Assembly (NCBI GenBank): GCA_034421015.1
Contig: DAOUKT010000022.1
Span: 1 to 64,000 of the forward strand
DNA length: 64,000 nt
From: DAOUJW01 sp034421015
GTDB taxonomy: Bacteria; Chloroflexota; Dehalococcoidia; Lucifugimonadales; UBA2985
Direction: 5' to 3'
The notes below the pieces were generated by a model. The model saw nothing but the letters and a program-made list of their open reading frames with translations. It did no database searches and had not been told where the DNA came from. A program made the position numbers and the translations under genes. This document shows positions 44,688 to 54,736 of the stretch, piece by piece; within the stretch, counting starts at the first letter, position 1, and every line of letters starts with the position of its first letter.

Positions 44688-46181
44688 CTAAAATCCGGTC
44701 AGCTCCAGAGTGCTCACCTGCTCCGTCTCCAGGTCAAGGACGCGTATGGCGTGGTTGTTGGTGTCGGCGATGTATAGCCTGCCGCCTGCCGCGCTCAGGC
44801 CGGAGGGATCGTCGAAACAGGCCTCTCCGGCCCACCCGTCCCGGAAACCGACCTCCCCTTTTCCGGCAACGGCGGTGGAGGAGCGTTCCTCAATGTCGAT
44901 CCGCTTGATCTTGTTGTTATAGGTGTCGGCAACGTACAGAGCGCCCTCAAGGAACGTCACGCCGATGGGGTGCTGCAGCCGCACGTCGTCTCCCACCCCG
45001 TCCACGTCCCCAAACTCGAACAGGTCCCTCCCGACGATTGTGTCGAGCCTGCCGGTCTCCACCGGATCAAACATCCTAATTGCGCTGCTCTCGCTGTCTG
45101 CGAAGTACAGCGTACGGCCGTCGGTAGTGATGCCGCTGGGCTGCGCCAGCCAGACGTACTCCACCGGGCCGTCAAGCAGGCCCTCGCGGCCGGTGCCTGC
45201 GATGGGATAGACCTCACCGGAGGACAGGTCCATCTCCCAGAGCTGGTGGAAGCCCGCCATTGCGATGTCAAGCCGGCCGTCGACGTGGACCAAGTCCCAG
45301 GGCGAGTTGAGCGCGACCTCACGCCCAGCGCCGCCGAGGTGGTACTCCGCCGCCTGCTCTCCGCTTCCGGCAATGGTCTCTACGCTCCCGCCTTCCAGGT
45401 CTATCCTGCGTATGGCGTGGTTCTCCGTGTCCGCGACGTAGAGCGTCTCGCCGTCGAGGGCCAGTCCCTGGGGACGGTTGAACCGGGCCGATGGGAAGTC
45501 GCCGTCCTGGAGGCCCTGCTCCCCGCTTCCGATGACGTGCTGCACCTCGCCGTCCAGGGACGCCACGATTATCCGGTTGTGGTTGGTGTCGGAGATGAAC
45601 AGGCGGCCGGACGCCTCGTCCGCCAGCAGCTTGCCGGGAAATGACAGGGTAGTTTCTCCTGCGGAGCGGTCCTCTCCCGCCGAATGGGATAGGGGAGTGC
45701 GGTCCAGCATACCCTTCTCGTCGAACTCAGCGATCATCTCCTGGAGAAGCGAGTCCAGCCGCTCAAAGGAGGCCTCGCCGGAGATGCTGCCGATTATCCT
45801 TCCCATCGGGTCCAGGAAGAAGATTGTGGGCCACGCCCTCACGCCGTACTGCAGCCAGACCTGGGATTCGTGGTCGTTGACCACGGGATGCCGGATCTCG
45901 TACCGGCTAATGGCGCTGCGAATGCCGTCGGTGTTCCTCTCGGTCGGGAACTTGCCGGAGTGCACTCCAATGACGGCAAGCTCGCCGGGGTACTTCTGCT
46001 CCAGCTTCCGCAACTGCGGAAGTACGTGCATGCAGCCGATTCAGCAGTAGGTCCAGAAATCCAGCACCACCACCTTGCCGGATAGGTCCTTCAGGCTGAT
46101 AGGCCCGTCGCTGTTGAGCCACTCCAACCCCGTCGGGAAGTCCGGCGCGTCGGCGCTTCCTACGAAAGTCCTTGGCTGCAT
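44688..46181 (-). CDS. Probable selenoprotein: thioredoxin-like domain plus NHL repeats, in-frame TGA at codon 47
   Basis: The frame from ATG 46181 (GGGAGAG upstream) to 44688 has 498 codons, with one internal TGA at complement(46041..46043). Before it: DFPTGLEWLNSDGPISL, then GKVVVLDFWTYC; after it: IGCMHVLPQLRKLE. Homologous NHLRC2-like proteins read WTYCCINCMHVLP, so TGA stands exactly where the first cysteine of the redox pair belongs, giving U-I-G-C. A hairpin starts 18 nt after the TGA. Both halves are well conserved with no other disruption. Residues 30-150 are the TlpA/thioredoxin fold, and 165-495 are six or so NHL propeller repeats (RPQGLALDGETLYVADTENHAIRRI type). The role is probably thiol redox; no signal peptide is seen. 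A conventional annotation would start at 46031 and lose the active site. Confidence 0.85.
46005..46022 (-). promoter_or_regulatory. Putative bacterial SECIS hairpin
   Basis: On the mRNA strand CTTCCGC-AGTT-GCGGAAG forms a perfect 7-bp stem with a four-base loop that has G at position 2. It begins 18 nt after the TGA of the thioredoxin-NHL gene. Bacterial SECIS elements lie some 16-37 nt after UGA with a G early in a small loop, so spacing and loop both fit. It lies inside the coding sequence, as expected. Confidence 0.7.
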
Positions 46182-46295
46182 GATGCTCTCCCTGTGTGGA
46201 CGTGTGATGCGTCCGGTGCGACTCTGGGACGACTATGGCTCGTGCAATTGTAACTATAGCACAAGGAAGGGGGGCGGGTTGCGGGTAGGCCCGGC

Positions 46296-47171
46296 TCAGT
46301 GGAACGAGCCGGACTCCATGTCCATAAGCGATGACCTGCTCGCGGCCTTGCCACGGGCGGAGGCTATCCGGGACCGGATTCCGGTGAAGGTCAGCACCAG
46401 CATGAACAACGTCGCCGAGAACAGCACCACGGTCGCGCCGGATGACACGTCTACGTAATAGCTCATGTATATGCCGCCCAGCCCGCAGAACGCCCCAACC
46501 CCCGCGGACAGCAGCATCATGTTCGCAAAGCTGTTGGTCAGGAGCCTCGCCACTATGGGCGGTATGACGATTGCCGCCGCAATCATCGTTACGCCCAACA
46601 CCTGTATCGACACCACGATTGTGGCCGCCAGGACAAGGGCCAGCATCGAGTCCACCCAGCCCGTCGGCACGCCGTAGTACCGGGCAACCTCCGAGTCGAA
46701 AGTGGCGAAGAGGAAGAACTTGTAGCCCACGATGACAACAACCGCCGACAGCAGCACAACCAGTACAATGGCGATGAGGTCGCCGTTGGTGACGCCCAGG
46801 ATGTTGCCGAAAAGCGCCGCATCGAAGCTGCGGGTGAAGGTCCTGAAGCGGCTGATGAGCGCGATGCCCACCGCAAAGCTGGCCGTGGTCACAATGCCGA
46901 TTGCAGCGTCGGCCCCTATCATTCGCTTACGGGTAGTCATGTTGATGAGGAGCGCCGAGACGAAGCCCCACACGCTGGCCCCAACAAAGAAGTTGATGGA
47001 CATGACGTAGCTGACCACCGCCCCGCCGAACACGGCGTGTGAGAGGCCGTGGCCGATGTAGGACATGCGCTTGAGGACTATGTACACGCCGATGAAGCCG
47101 CACAGCCCGCCCACCAGGGTTGCCGAGACAAGCCCCCTGATAAAGAACTCGTACTGGAGAGGCTCGAACAT
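46296..47171 (-). CDS. znuB: Zinc/manganese ABC transporter permease
   Basis: The protein has 291 residues and is of the ABC-3 permease family, with eight or nine membrane segments. It starts PLQYEFFIRGLVSATLVGGLCGFIGVYIVLKRMSYIGHGLSHAVFGG, in which SHAVFGG is the family motif, and has TMIAAAIVIPPIVARLLT near the end. It forms the membrane channel for Zn(II) (or Mn(II)) import with the ATPase encoded 10 bp upstream and the binding protein before that. Zinc is inferred from the Fur-family regulator in the operon; manganese or iron cannot be excluded by sequence. Confidence 0.92.
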   Translation of the reverse strand: MFEPLQYEFFIRGLVSATLVGGLCGFIGVYIVLKRMSYIGHGLSHAVFGGAVVSYVMSINFFVGASVWGFVSALLINMTTRKRMIGADAAIGIVTTASFAVGIALISRFRTFTRSFDAALFGNILGVTNGDLIAIVLVVLLSAVVVIVGYKFFLFATFDSEVARYYGVPTGWVDSMLALVLAATIVVSIQVLGVTMIAAAIVIPPIVARLLTNSFANMMLLSAGVGAFCGLGGIYMSYYVDVSSGATVVLFSATLFMLVLTFTGIRSRIASARGKAASRSSLMDMESGSFH

Positions 47172-47181
47172 GCGGCTATCC

Positions 47182-48027
47182 TCAGTGGCCCGCCGGCTCG
47201 ATATGCGCCGGCGCGCGGTTGTCCCTGCCGAAGAAGTGCGGGCTCTCCGCCACCAGGGTGATGCCCTGGTAGTGGGTTATGGGCATGTCAGCGCCGTAGG
47301 TGTGGCTGAGAATCTCGCTGGTGAAGACCTCGTTTGGAGGGCCGTCGGCCGTCAACCTGCCGTTCAGGCACACAACCCGGGGTAGGTGAGCGGCAACGGA
47401 GTTTATCTCGTGGGTGCTCATCACCACCGTTATGCCCTCGTGGTTCAGCTCGTCCAGCAGGTGCATCACGTCGTCCCTTGTCTTGATGTCAACGCCGGTG
47501 GTTGGCTCGTCAAGGAGAAGCAGGCGCGGGTTGCTCACCAGCGCGCGCGCCAGAAACGTCCTCTGCTGCTCGCCGCCGGAAAGCTCGCGGATGTGCCTGC
47601 CCGCAAGCCGGGAGATTCCCAGCCGGTCCATTATGCGATGGGCCCTCTCCTTCTCGCGGCGGCGGTGCCAGGGGAAGAAGGGGTTGTCCATGGTGCACCC
47701 CATCATCACCACCTCCTGCACCGTCACAGGGAAGCTCCAGTCGATGGTCTCCAACTGCGGGACGTACCCGGCGCGCGGCTTTCTCTGGGCCACTGACTGT
47801 CCCTCCACGATGACCTCACCGCTGTACAGGTCCACCGTTCCCAGCATACAGCGCAGCAGTGTGCTCTTGCCTGAGCCGCTGGGCCCAAGGAGGCCGACGA
47901 AGTCCCCGGGCATCACGCTCATGCTCACGTCCGTCAGCACGTGCCTGCCTTCGTAGCCGGTGGTGACCCCCCTTAGCTCGACAATTGGGGGCTCCTGTCC
48001 GTATTCGTGGGGTACCGGATGTAGCAA
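47182..48027 (-). CDS. znuC: Zinc/manganese ABC transporter ATP-binding protein
   Basis: The protein has 281 residues. Walker A GPSGSGKST, Q-loop YVPQLETIDW, signature LSGGEQQRTFLARAL, Walker B LLLLDEPTTGVD and switch His in MSTHEINSV are all intact. The C-terminal 45 residues extend beyond the ATPase core (TYGADMPITHYQG) and end in GRDNRAPAHIEPAGH, which could bind metal. The start is TTG 48027 with AAGGA upstream. It powers the permease encoded next. Confidence 0.95.
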   Translation of the reverse strand: MLHPVPHEYGQEPPIVELRGVTTGYEGRHVLTDVSMSVMPGDFVGLLGPSGSGKSTLLRCMLGTVDLYSGEVIVEGQSVAQRKPRAGYVPQLETIDWSFPVTVQEVVMMGCTMDNPFFPWHRRREKERAHRIMDRLGISRLAGRHIRELSGGEQQRTFLARALVSNPRLLLLDEPTTGVDIKTRDDVMHLLDELNHEGITVVMSTHEINSVAAHLPRVVCLNGRLTADGPPNEVFTSEILSHTYGADMPITHYQGITLVAESPHFFGRDNRAPAHIEPAGH

Positions 48028-48036
48028 AACTGTTCC

Positions 48037-49077
48037 TTACTGGGGGTAGTGCGCCCCGCTGTCACCTTCAAACACCAGGCCTGGATCGAACCCGTCAAGG
48101 GCCTCAGCGCTGCCGCCGAGGGCGTTGACCATAATCTCAACGTCCGTCAGAATCAGCCCCAGGTAGGTGTGCCGTGGGTCGCCGGGCGCGCCGGGCAGGT
48201 CGTCGTCCCGCAGCTGGTCTACGAACTCCGCTCCGCCCTCCCTGGCGATCTGCTCCATGACCGGGCTTGGGAACACCTCCGAACCGAATATGGCCGGGAC
48301 CTGAGACTCGCGGATCTGTTCAATGAGCTCCGCCACGTCGCGGGCGGAAGGCTCGGTGAAGTCGGACGGCTGCACGGCGCCGATGATCTCAAAGCCGTAC
48401 CTCGGCCCGAAGTATGGGAAGGAGTCGTGGTAGGTCAGCAGCTTACGGTTCTCGGGTGGAACGGTGGCCACTGCATCGGCGATCCTGCGGTCCAGATCAT
48501 CTATGCGCTCCCTGAGGGCTTCCAGGTTCTCCGTGTAGTAGGAGGCGTTGTCGGGATCGAGCGCGGCCAGCTCGTCCCTGATCAGCTCGGCGTATTTCAG
48601 CGCCAGGGGCGGAGATGTCCACAGGTGCGGGTTGGGGTGCCCTTCCGCCTCCGGGAATGAGAAATCAAAGACCCACTCCTCGCGGCTGACCGCCTTGTCC
48701 CCCAGGGTGACGATAACCGCGCCGGCCTTCTTGTTGGCCCTGGCCATCTCAATGGAAGGCTCCTCAAGGAAGAGGCCGTTGGCGATGAACAGGTCGGCGC
48801 CCGACAGCACAGCGGCCACCGACGGCGCAGGCTCAAAGGTGTGGGAGTTGACGCCCTCCGGCACAATCCCCACTAGGTCGATGCGCGTGCCTCCGATGTT
48901 TTCCGCCAGGCTCGTGATGGGCGATACCGTAGAGACCACCTTCAGCTTGCCCCCAGGGCCTTCTTCAGCGCCACCATCCTCTTCCGTTGTGCAGGCCGCG
49001 GCGAGCAGTAGAAGGGCCAGGGCCAGAATGGCCAGGCGGCTCATTGAAACAGCTCGATTTGCTATTCTGTTGTACAT
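48037..49077 (-). CDS. znuA: Zinc/manganese ABC transporter substrate-binding lipoprotein
   Basis: The protein has 346 residues. A signal peptide with lipobox LLAAAC is followed by an acidic linker and the cluster A-I binding-protein fold. Candidate metal ligands are His in VNSHTFEPAPS, His in HPNPHLWTSP, His in LTYHDSFPYFGPRY, and the acidic SEVFPSPVMEQIA. The long His-rich loop typical of many ZnuA proteins is missing; an acidic EEDGGAEEG stretch takes the N-terminus instead. ATG 49077 is used, with AGGAGGAG 10 bp upstream inside zur. The gene start overlaps the zur stop by 16 bp. Confidence 0.92.
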   Translation of the reverse strand: MYNRIANRAVSMSRLAILALALLLLAAACTTEEDGGAEEGPGGKLKVVSTVSPITSLAENIGGTRIDLVGIVPEGVNSHTFEPAPSVAAVLSGADLFIANGLFLEEPSIEMARANKKAGAVIVTLGDKAVSREEWVFDFSFPEAEGHPNPHLWTSPPLALKYAELIRDELAALDPDNASYYTENLEALRERIDDLDRRIADAVATVPPENRKLLTYHDSFPYFGPRYGFEIIGAVQPSDFTEPSARDVAELIEQIRESQVPAIFGSEVFPSPVMEQIAREGGAEFVDQLRDDDLPGAPGDPRHTYLGLILTDVEIMVNALGGSAEALDGFDPGLVFEGDSGAHYPQ

Positions 49078-49487
49078 TGTGCGCAGACTCCTCCTATAGC
49101 AAAGTGTTCAAGGTCGGGTTCGAACCCGAACTCGTTGATCAGCCGGGACCGGAACTCCTCAAGGTACGAGGGGCTCAGGTCGTATGCGCCGCCGCACGCG
49201 CGGCACACCATGTGGTGATGTTTGTTTGGCTCCGCAACCTCGTACTGTGCCGAGCCGTCCCCCAGGTCTATCTCCGTCACAAGGTGCAGCCGCTTGAGAA
49301 GCTGCAATATGCGATACACCGTGGCGATGTCCAGATATGGGTAGAGCTGGATGACGCGCTGGTGAATGGCCTCCGCCGTCAGGTGGCGGTCGCTCTCGGC
49401 GATGGCCTGGAGAACCATGACGCGCTGGGGGGTGAGGCGGTATCCCGCCTCCCTGAGGGTCTCCAATACGGCGTTGTGTTTGGTCAT
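49062..49487 (-). CDS. zur: Fur-family regulator, probably Zur
   Basis: The protein has 141 residues from ATG 49487 (TTG 49502 is in frame). The winged-helix domain (LREAGYRLTPQRVMVLQAIAE, then HLTAEAIHQRV and DIATVYRILQLL) is followed by the dimerisation domain with HHHMVCRACGG and CAQC, the two CxxC pairs of the structural zinc site. Position as first gene of the znuACB operon makes Zur the best choice over Fur or PerR, and autoregulation by zinc is expected. The upstream region (49488-49560) contains TTGCAATTAGTTGCAACAA-like, partly symmetric AT-rich sequence that could be the operator, but it is not a canonical Zur box. Confidence 0.88.
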   Translation of the reverse strand: MTKHNAVLETLREAGYRLTPQRVMVLQAIAESDRHLTAEAIHQRVIQLYPYLDIATVYRILQLLKRLHLVTEIDLGDGSAQYEVAEPNKHHHMVCRACGGAYDLSPSYLEEFRSRLINEFGFEPDLEHFAIGGVCAQCTTE

Positions 49488-49761
49488 AGCTATCTTCTGC
49501 AATTAGTTGCAACAACATTCTAGTGCTATGTGTGTGTATAGTCAATAGGCATTGAGTCGTGATTTCGCGAAATCCTTGCTATTGCCACAAAGTCTGCAGG
49601 GGCTTGTCACCAGGATGTTGCGTTGATAGGGGAAACATAGAGCCCCCACCAGATGCCGGGCAGAGAAACCGTATCTGTGGGCGGGCGGTGTGCTACAATA
49701 CTCAGGATATGCCTTCGACTCTCAAGACTCGTGAGGTGAACGTCCCCTTGGAGCAGGCTCC

Positions 49762-50361
49762 ATGAACCTGCGAGTTATGGAAAATACGGCCGCTCGTCAG
49801 CTTGGGCTGGCGACGCTTCTCTCCATAGCCGGACTTGCGGTTCTGGCCGCAGGCTGCGCCTCCCAGCCCGAGACCCTGACGGCCGAGGAGATGGAGGAGG
49901 AGGCCCAGGGCATAGACAAGAGCCTCATGTGCCCCGTCTGCCCCAGCGAGACAATCGACCAGTCCCAGGTGCAGCTTGCCGGGCAGATGAGGGACATCGT
50001 GCGTGAGAAGCTGGCAGCGGGCGAGAGCCGGGACGAGATTCTCCAGTTCTTTGTGGACAGGTACGGGACGGCCGTGCTCGCCGAGCCACCCAGAAGCGGC
50101 TTCGATCTGCTGGTGTGGGTTGCGCCGCCCGTCGCTCTTCTGGCCGGGGGCCTGGTGCTGTTTGCGGTTTTGAGGGCAATGCGTCAGCCCCGGGACTCTG
50201 ATGAGCAAGAGATGATCCGCCCGGACGAGGCCGGCCTTGAGCCGTTCCTGTCGGCGGTGGACCGGGATATCCGGGGCCTCTCTTCGAACAGGGAGCCGAC
50301 GCCTTCAGGCAGCCCGGCCGGTGACTCTGACGCGGAGACCTCCGGCGAAAGGACGAACTGA
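49762..50361 (+). CDS. ccmH: Cytochrome c biogenesis protein CcmH
   Basis: The protein has 199 residues. A signal/lipobox (LAVLAAGCAS) is followed by the CcmH domain with the redox motif LMCPVCPSE (family LRCxxCQ), QMRDIVREKLAAGESRDEIL and FVDRYGTAVL, then one membrane segment (LLVWVAPPVALLAGGLVLFAV) and an acidic cytoplasmic tail. It reduces apocytochrome c thiols before haem attachment on the outer face. It has GGAG 8 bp before ATG 49762. It leads the operon with ccmF two bases downstream. The divergent gap to zur (274 bp) has no gene; a TACAAT at about 49693 could be its -10. Confidence 0.92.
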   Translation: MNLRVMENTAARQLGLATLLSIAGLAVLAAGCASQPETLTAEEMEEEAQGIDKSLMCPVCPSETIDQSQVQLAGQMRDIVREKLAAGESRDEILQFFVDRYGTAVLAEPPRSGFDLLVWVAPPVALLAGGLVLFAVLRAMRQPRDSDEQEMIRPDEAGLEPFLSAVDRDIRGLSSNREPTPSGSPAGDSDAETSGERTN

Positions 50362-50363
50362 AA

Positions 50364-52361
<1,998 letters not shown>

Positions 52362-52416
52362 GCGCGCTGTCGTGATCGAGCATCCCGCATTTCCAGCCCC
52401 GCGCCGGTGAGCGAAG

Positions 52417-52896
52417 ATGGCAGTCGTAGTTGGCCTGACCTTCGCTTTCCTTGCCATTGTAGCCCTGGCGTGGCCCGTTCTGATGCGAAGACGCTCCCGC
52501 GCCGTCCAAGAGGCCTCGCCTGACGCAACCCAGGAGGCGCTGCGCCGCCGTGACCGGGTATACGACGACATCAAGACCCTCATACTGGACCACGAGCTGG
52601 GCAACGTACCCGGCGATGAGTACGCTCAGAAGCTGGCGGCGTTCCGCATCGACGCCGCTCGCGCCATTCGAGACCTGGAGCAGGTCCGGCAGGCCGGGGC
52701 TGAAGAAGATGAAAGCCTGGAGAACGAGGTGCTGGAGCTGCGCAGGTCGTGGGGCAGCGTGAAAGACACCCTCCTCTGTCAAGTTTGCGTTAGAGAGGTG
52801 GACGCAGCTGCGCCGCTCTGTCCCAGATGCGAGATGCCTTTGGATGGAGGTAGCGGCGAGCGGGGAGATGCTCAATCGGAAGAGGGGGTGTCGTGA
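52417..52896 (+). CDS. CcmI-like membrane protein with C-terminal zinc ribbon
   Basis: The protein has 159 residues. An N-terminal membrane anchor (VGLTFAFLAIVALAWPVLM), an Arg-rich stop-transfer, and a long helix follow (ALRRRDRVYDDIKTLILDHELGNV, then DEYAQKLAAFRIDAARAI). These match the CcmI-type segment in which a cytoplasmic coiled coil follows the anchor. Residues 122-141 form a zinc ribbon with CQVC and CPRC pairs, which is not part of CcmI in proteobacteria. It sits between ccmF and the next gene, overlapping the latter by 4 bp. The role in haem lyase assembly is inferred. Confidence 0.72.
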   Translation: MAVVVGLTFAFLAIVALAWPVLMRRRSRAVQEASPDATQEALRRRDRVYDDIKTLILDHELGNVPGDEYAQKLAAFRIDAARAIRDLEQVRQAGAEEDESLENEVLELRRSWGSVKDTLLCQVCVREVDAAAPLCPRCEMPLDGGSGERGDAQSEEGVS

Positions 52897-54161
52897 GCAG
52901 AGGAGTCATCGCAGGGCTGATTGCCTTGGCGCTGCTGGCGGCCCCGGGCTTCATCCAGCCGGCGGTCCAGGCGCAGGAGACCACGACTGTCAGGGGAGTA
53001 ATCGTCAACGGCACTCCCGGGGCAGAGGCCCCATCGGGCCTGCCCGTGGTGCTGGACGTGTACCAGCTGGGCGACCGGCTCGATTCCATTAACGGCGTCA
53101 GCGGCCCGGACGGCAGCTTCGCTTTCGAAAATGTCCCCGGCGGCTTTGGGTTCGGGTACATCATCAGCGCCTGGTACTCAGACGGCTTCTACTACTACGA
53201 GAGGGACTTCCCGCTGCCGCCGGAGCCCTTTGAGCTGCGGGTGTACGAAAGCACCGACGATGGCGAGGCCGTCCGCATCAAGGTGCACACCATTCTGGTG
53301 AACGGCGCAGACGCCGACACCGGGCTGATGAACGTCCTCTCGCTGGTGGGGCTGGAGAACAGCGGAGACCGGACCTTTGTGCCGGACGTGCCCCAGGCGG
53401 GTATGATGAGCTTCTTGAGGTTCTCCCTCCCGCTCCTGGCAGGTGAGGTGGACGTGCAGAGCAACCTTCGTGGAGGTAGCATTCTCCAGATAGACCGGGG
53501 ATTCGCGATGACGACGCCGGTCCCTCCAGGCTCATACGAGATCGCGTACACATACCAGGCCGCCTACGAGGACGGGAAGCTCGCATATACTCAGTCCTTC
53601 CCCTTTGGTGCGGAGACGTTCCGAGTGCTCATCCCGCCGGAGCTGGGAACGGCAATGGGAGCCGGACTGGAGCAGACGGAGACGGTCAATCTGGGAGAGC
53701 GGGAGTACGTAGAGTTGAAGGCCAATGATCTGGACGTGGGCGCGAGGGTTGACCTGGAGTTCACCGGGTTGCCACAGCCGCCCCTGTGGAAGAGGTGGCA
53801 GAGGGATATCTCGCGGGAGGGGTTCGTGGCAGCGGCGATCCCGGCGATGTTCGGTGTGGCGCTGCTGTCGCTGCTTGGATACGTGCTGCTGCAAAGGAGG
53901 GAGCCGGCGACAGCAGCGCCTGGCCCGGCGGAAGCTGCCCCTGAGAGAAATGCCCTTGTGGAAGCCATAGCTCGACTGGACGACCGGTTTGTGCAACGAG
54001 AGCTTGAGCGGGACGACTACCTGCGACAGAGGCGAGCGCTGAAGGACCAGGCGCTTTACGGCGCGGCCAGCGGGCCGGAGCCGGATGCCACCACGGCAGA
54101 GGCCGATGCCCAAACCGAGGCTGAGCCGCAGCCAGAGGATGAGAGGGAGGCGGGCGGTTGA
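52893..54161 (+). CDS. Secreted/membrane protein with a prealbumin-like N-terminal domain, in the ccm operon
   Basis: The protein has 422 residues and starts at GTG overlapping the previous stop. It has a signal peptide (LIALALLAAPGFIQPAVQAQ) and a carboxypeptidase-regulatory/transthyretin-like beta domain (TVRGVIVNG, DGSFAFENVPGGFGFGY, residues 28-110). A further 180 residues of beta structure are outside the cell. A membrane segment at about 310-335 (AAIPAMFGVALLSLLGYVLL) is followed by an acidic, Gln/Glu/Ala-rich cytoplasmic tail with a CcmH/CcmI-like helix (ALVEAIARLDDRFVQREL). No family name is known to me. Its position between CcmI-like and TlpA-like genes implies a role in cytochrome c maturation or in presenting its substrates. 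Confidence 0.7.
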   Translation: MSRGVIAGLIALALLAAPGFIQPAVQAQETTTVRGVIVNGTPGAEAPSGLPVVLDVYQLGDRLDSINGVSGPDGSFAFENVPGGFGFGYIISAWYSDGFYYYERDFPLPPEPFELRVYESTDDGEAVRIKVHTILVNGADADTGLMNVLSLVGLENSGDRTFVPDVPQAGMMSFLRFSLPLLAGEVDVQSNLRGGSILQIDRGFAMTTPVPPGSYEIAYTYQAAYEDGKLAYTQSFPFGAETFRVLIPPELGTAMGAGLEQTETVNLGEREYVELKANDLDVGARVDLEFTGLPQPPLWKRWQRDISREGFVAAAIPAMFGVALLSLLGYVLLQRREPATAAPGPAEAAPERNALVEAIARLDDRFVQRELERDDYLRQRRALKDQALYGAASGPEPDATTAEADAQTEAEPQPEDEREAGG

Positions 54162-54724
54162 GCGGACGGGTGGCGCTCCTGGCCTCTGTGACACTCGTAT
54201 TCGCGGCGTTTGTCGCGCTGCTGGCCTTGTCCCAGTTGCGTACCGGCGGGGAGCCCGTGTCCCGGGGAGTCAACGAAGACTTCGGCGAGGTCGGCATAGA
54301 TGAAGAGCCTGCCCCGGACTTCACCCTGGAGCTGTTTGAGGGTGGCTCCGTCAGCCTCTCGGAGTTGCAGGGCAAGGTCGTGCTGGTCGACTTCTGGGCG
54401 TCCTGGTGTCCGCCATGCATCGAGGAGGCTCCTGCCCTGAACGAGATCTACGAGGAGTACCGCGACAGGGGAGTTGAGTTTGTGGGCGTCTGCATCTGGG
54501 ACACCACCAAGACCTGCGAGCAGTTCCTTGGGGACTACGCCGTGGCCTATCCCACCGGCCGCGACGCCGAGGGCGCGATTCTGGTGGACTACGGCGTGAA
54601 GGGGATTCCTGAGAAGTTCTTTATCGACGCGCAGGGCAGGGTGGTCCGCAAGTTCGCCGGTCCCGTGCGGGAACACGACGCTCTCCGCGCCATCCTGGAC
54701 GAGATGCTGGGCGTCTCAGGCTGA
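54158..54724 (+). CDS. TlpA/ResA-like membrane-anchored thioredoxin
   Basis: The protein has 188 residues and starts at TTG overlapping the previous stop (TTGA). An N-terminal membrane anchor (LLASVTLVFAAFVALLALS) is followed by an extracytoplasmic thioredoxin domain with WASWCPPCIEEAP, the redox CxxC, and cis-Pro in GVKGIPEKFFID. An additional Cys lies in GVCIWDTTKTCEQF. In cytochrome c maturation ResA/CcmG-type proteins reduce the CxxCH cysteines of apocytochromes. It ends the ccm operon; the next gene is on the other strand with a 12-bp gap between the stop codons. Confidence 0.9.
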   Translation: MSGRVALLASVTLVFAAFVALLALSQLRTGGEPVSRGVNEDFGEVGIDEEPAPDFTLELFEGGSVSLSELQGKVVLVDFWASWCPPCIEEAPALNEIYEEYRDRGVEFVGVCIWDTTKTCEQFLGDYAVAYPTGRDAEGAILVDYGVKGIPEKFFIDAQGRVVRKFAGPVREHDALRAILDEMLGVSG

Positions 54725-54736
54725 GGGAACAGGCTC

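Noticed and set aside
46029..46181. Interpreting the TGA in the thioredoxin-NHL gene as a plain nonsense mutation or a wrong upstream extension
   Set aside because: The upstream 46 codons match the family N-terminus exactly in frame and TGA sits at the redox Cys with a SECIS-like hairpin. Decay cannot be excluded without Sec genes, but is less likely.
49105..49135. GGTTCGAACCC palindrome resembling a tRNA T-arm
   Set aside because: It lies inside zur (FGFEPDLE) and no acceptor, D or anticodon arms surround it.
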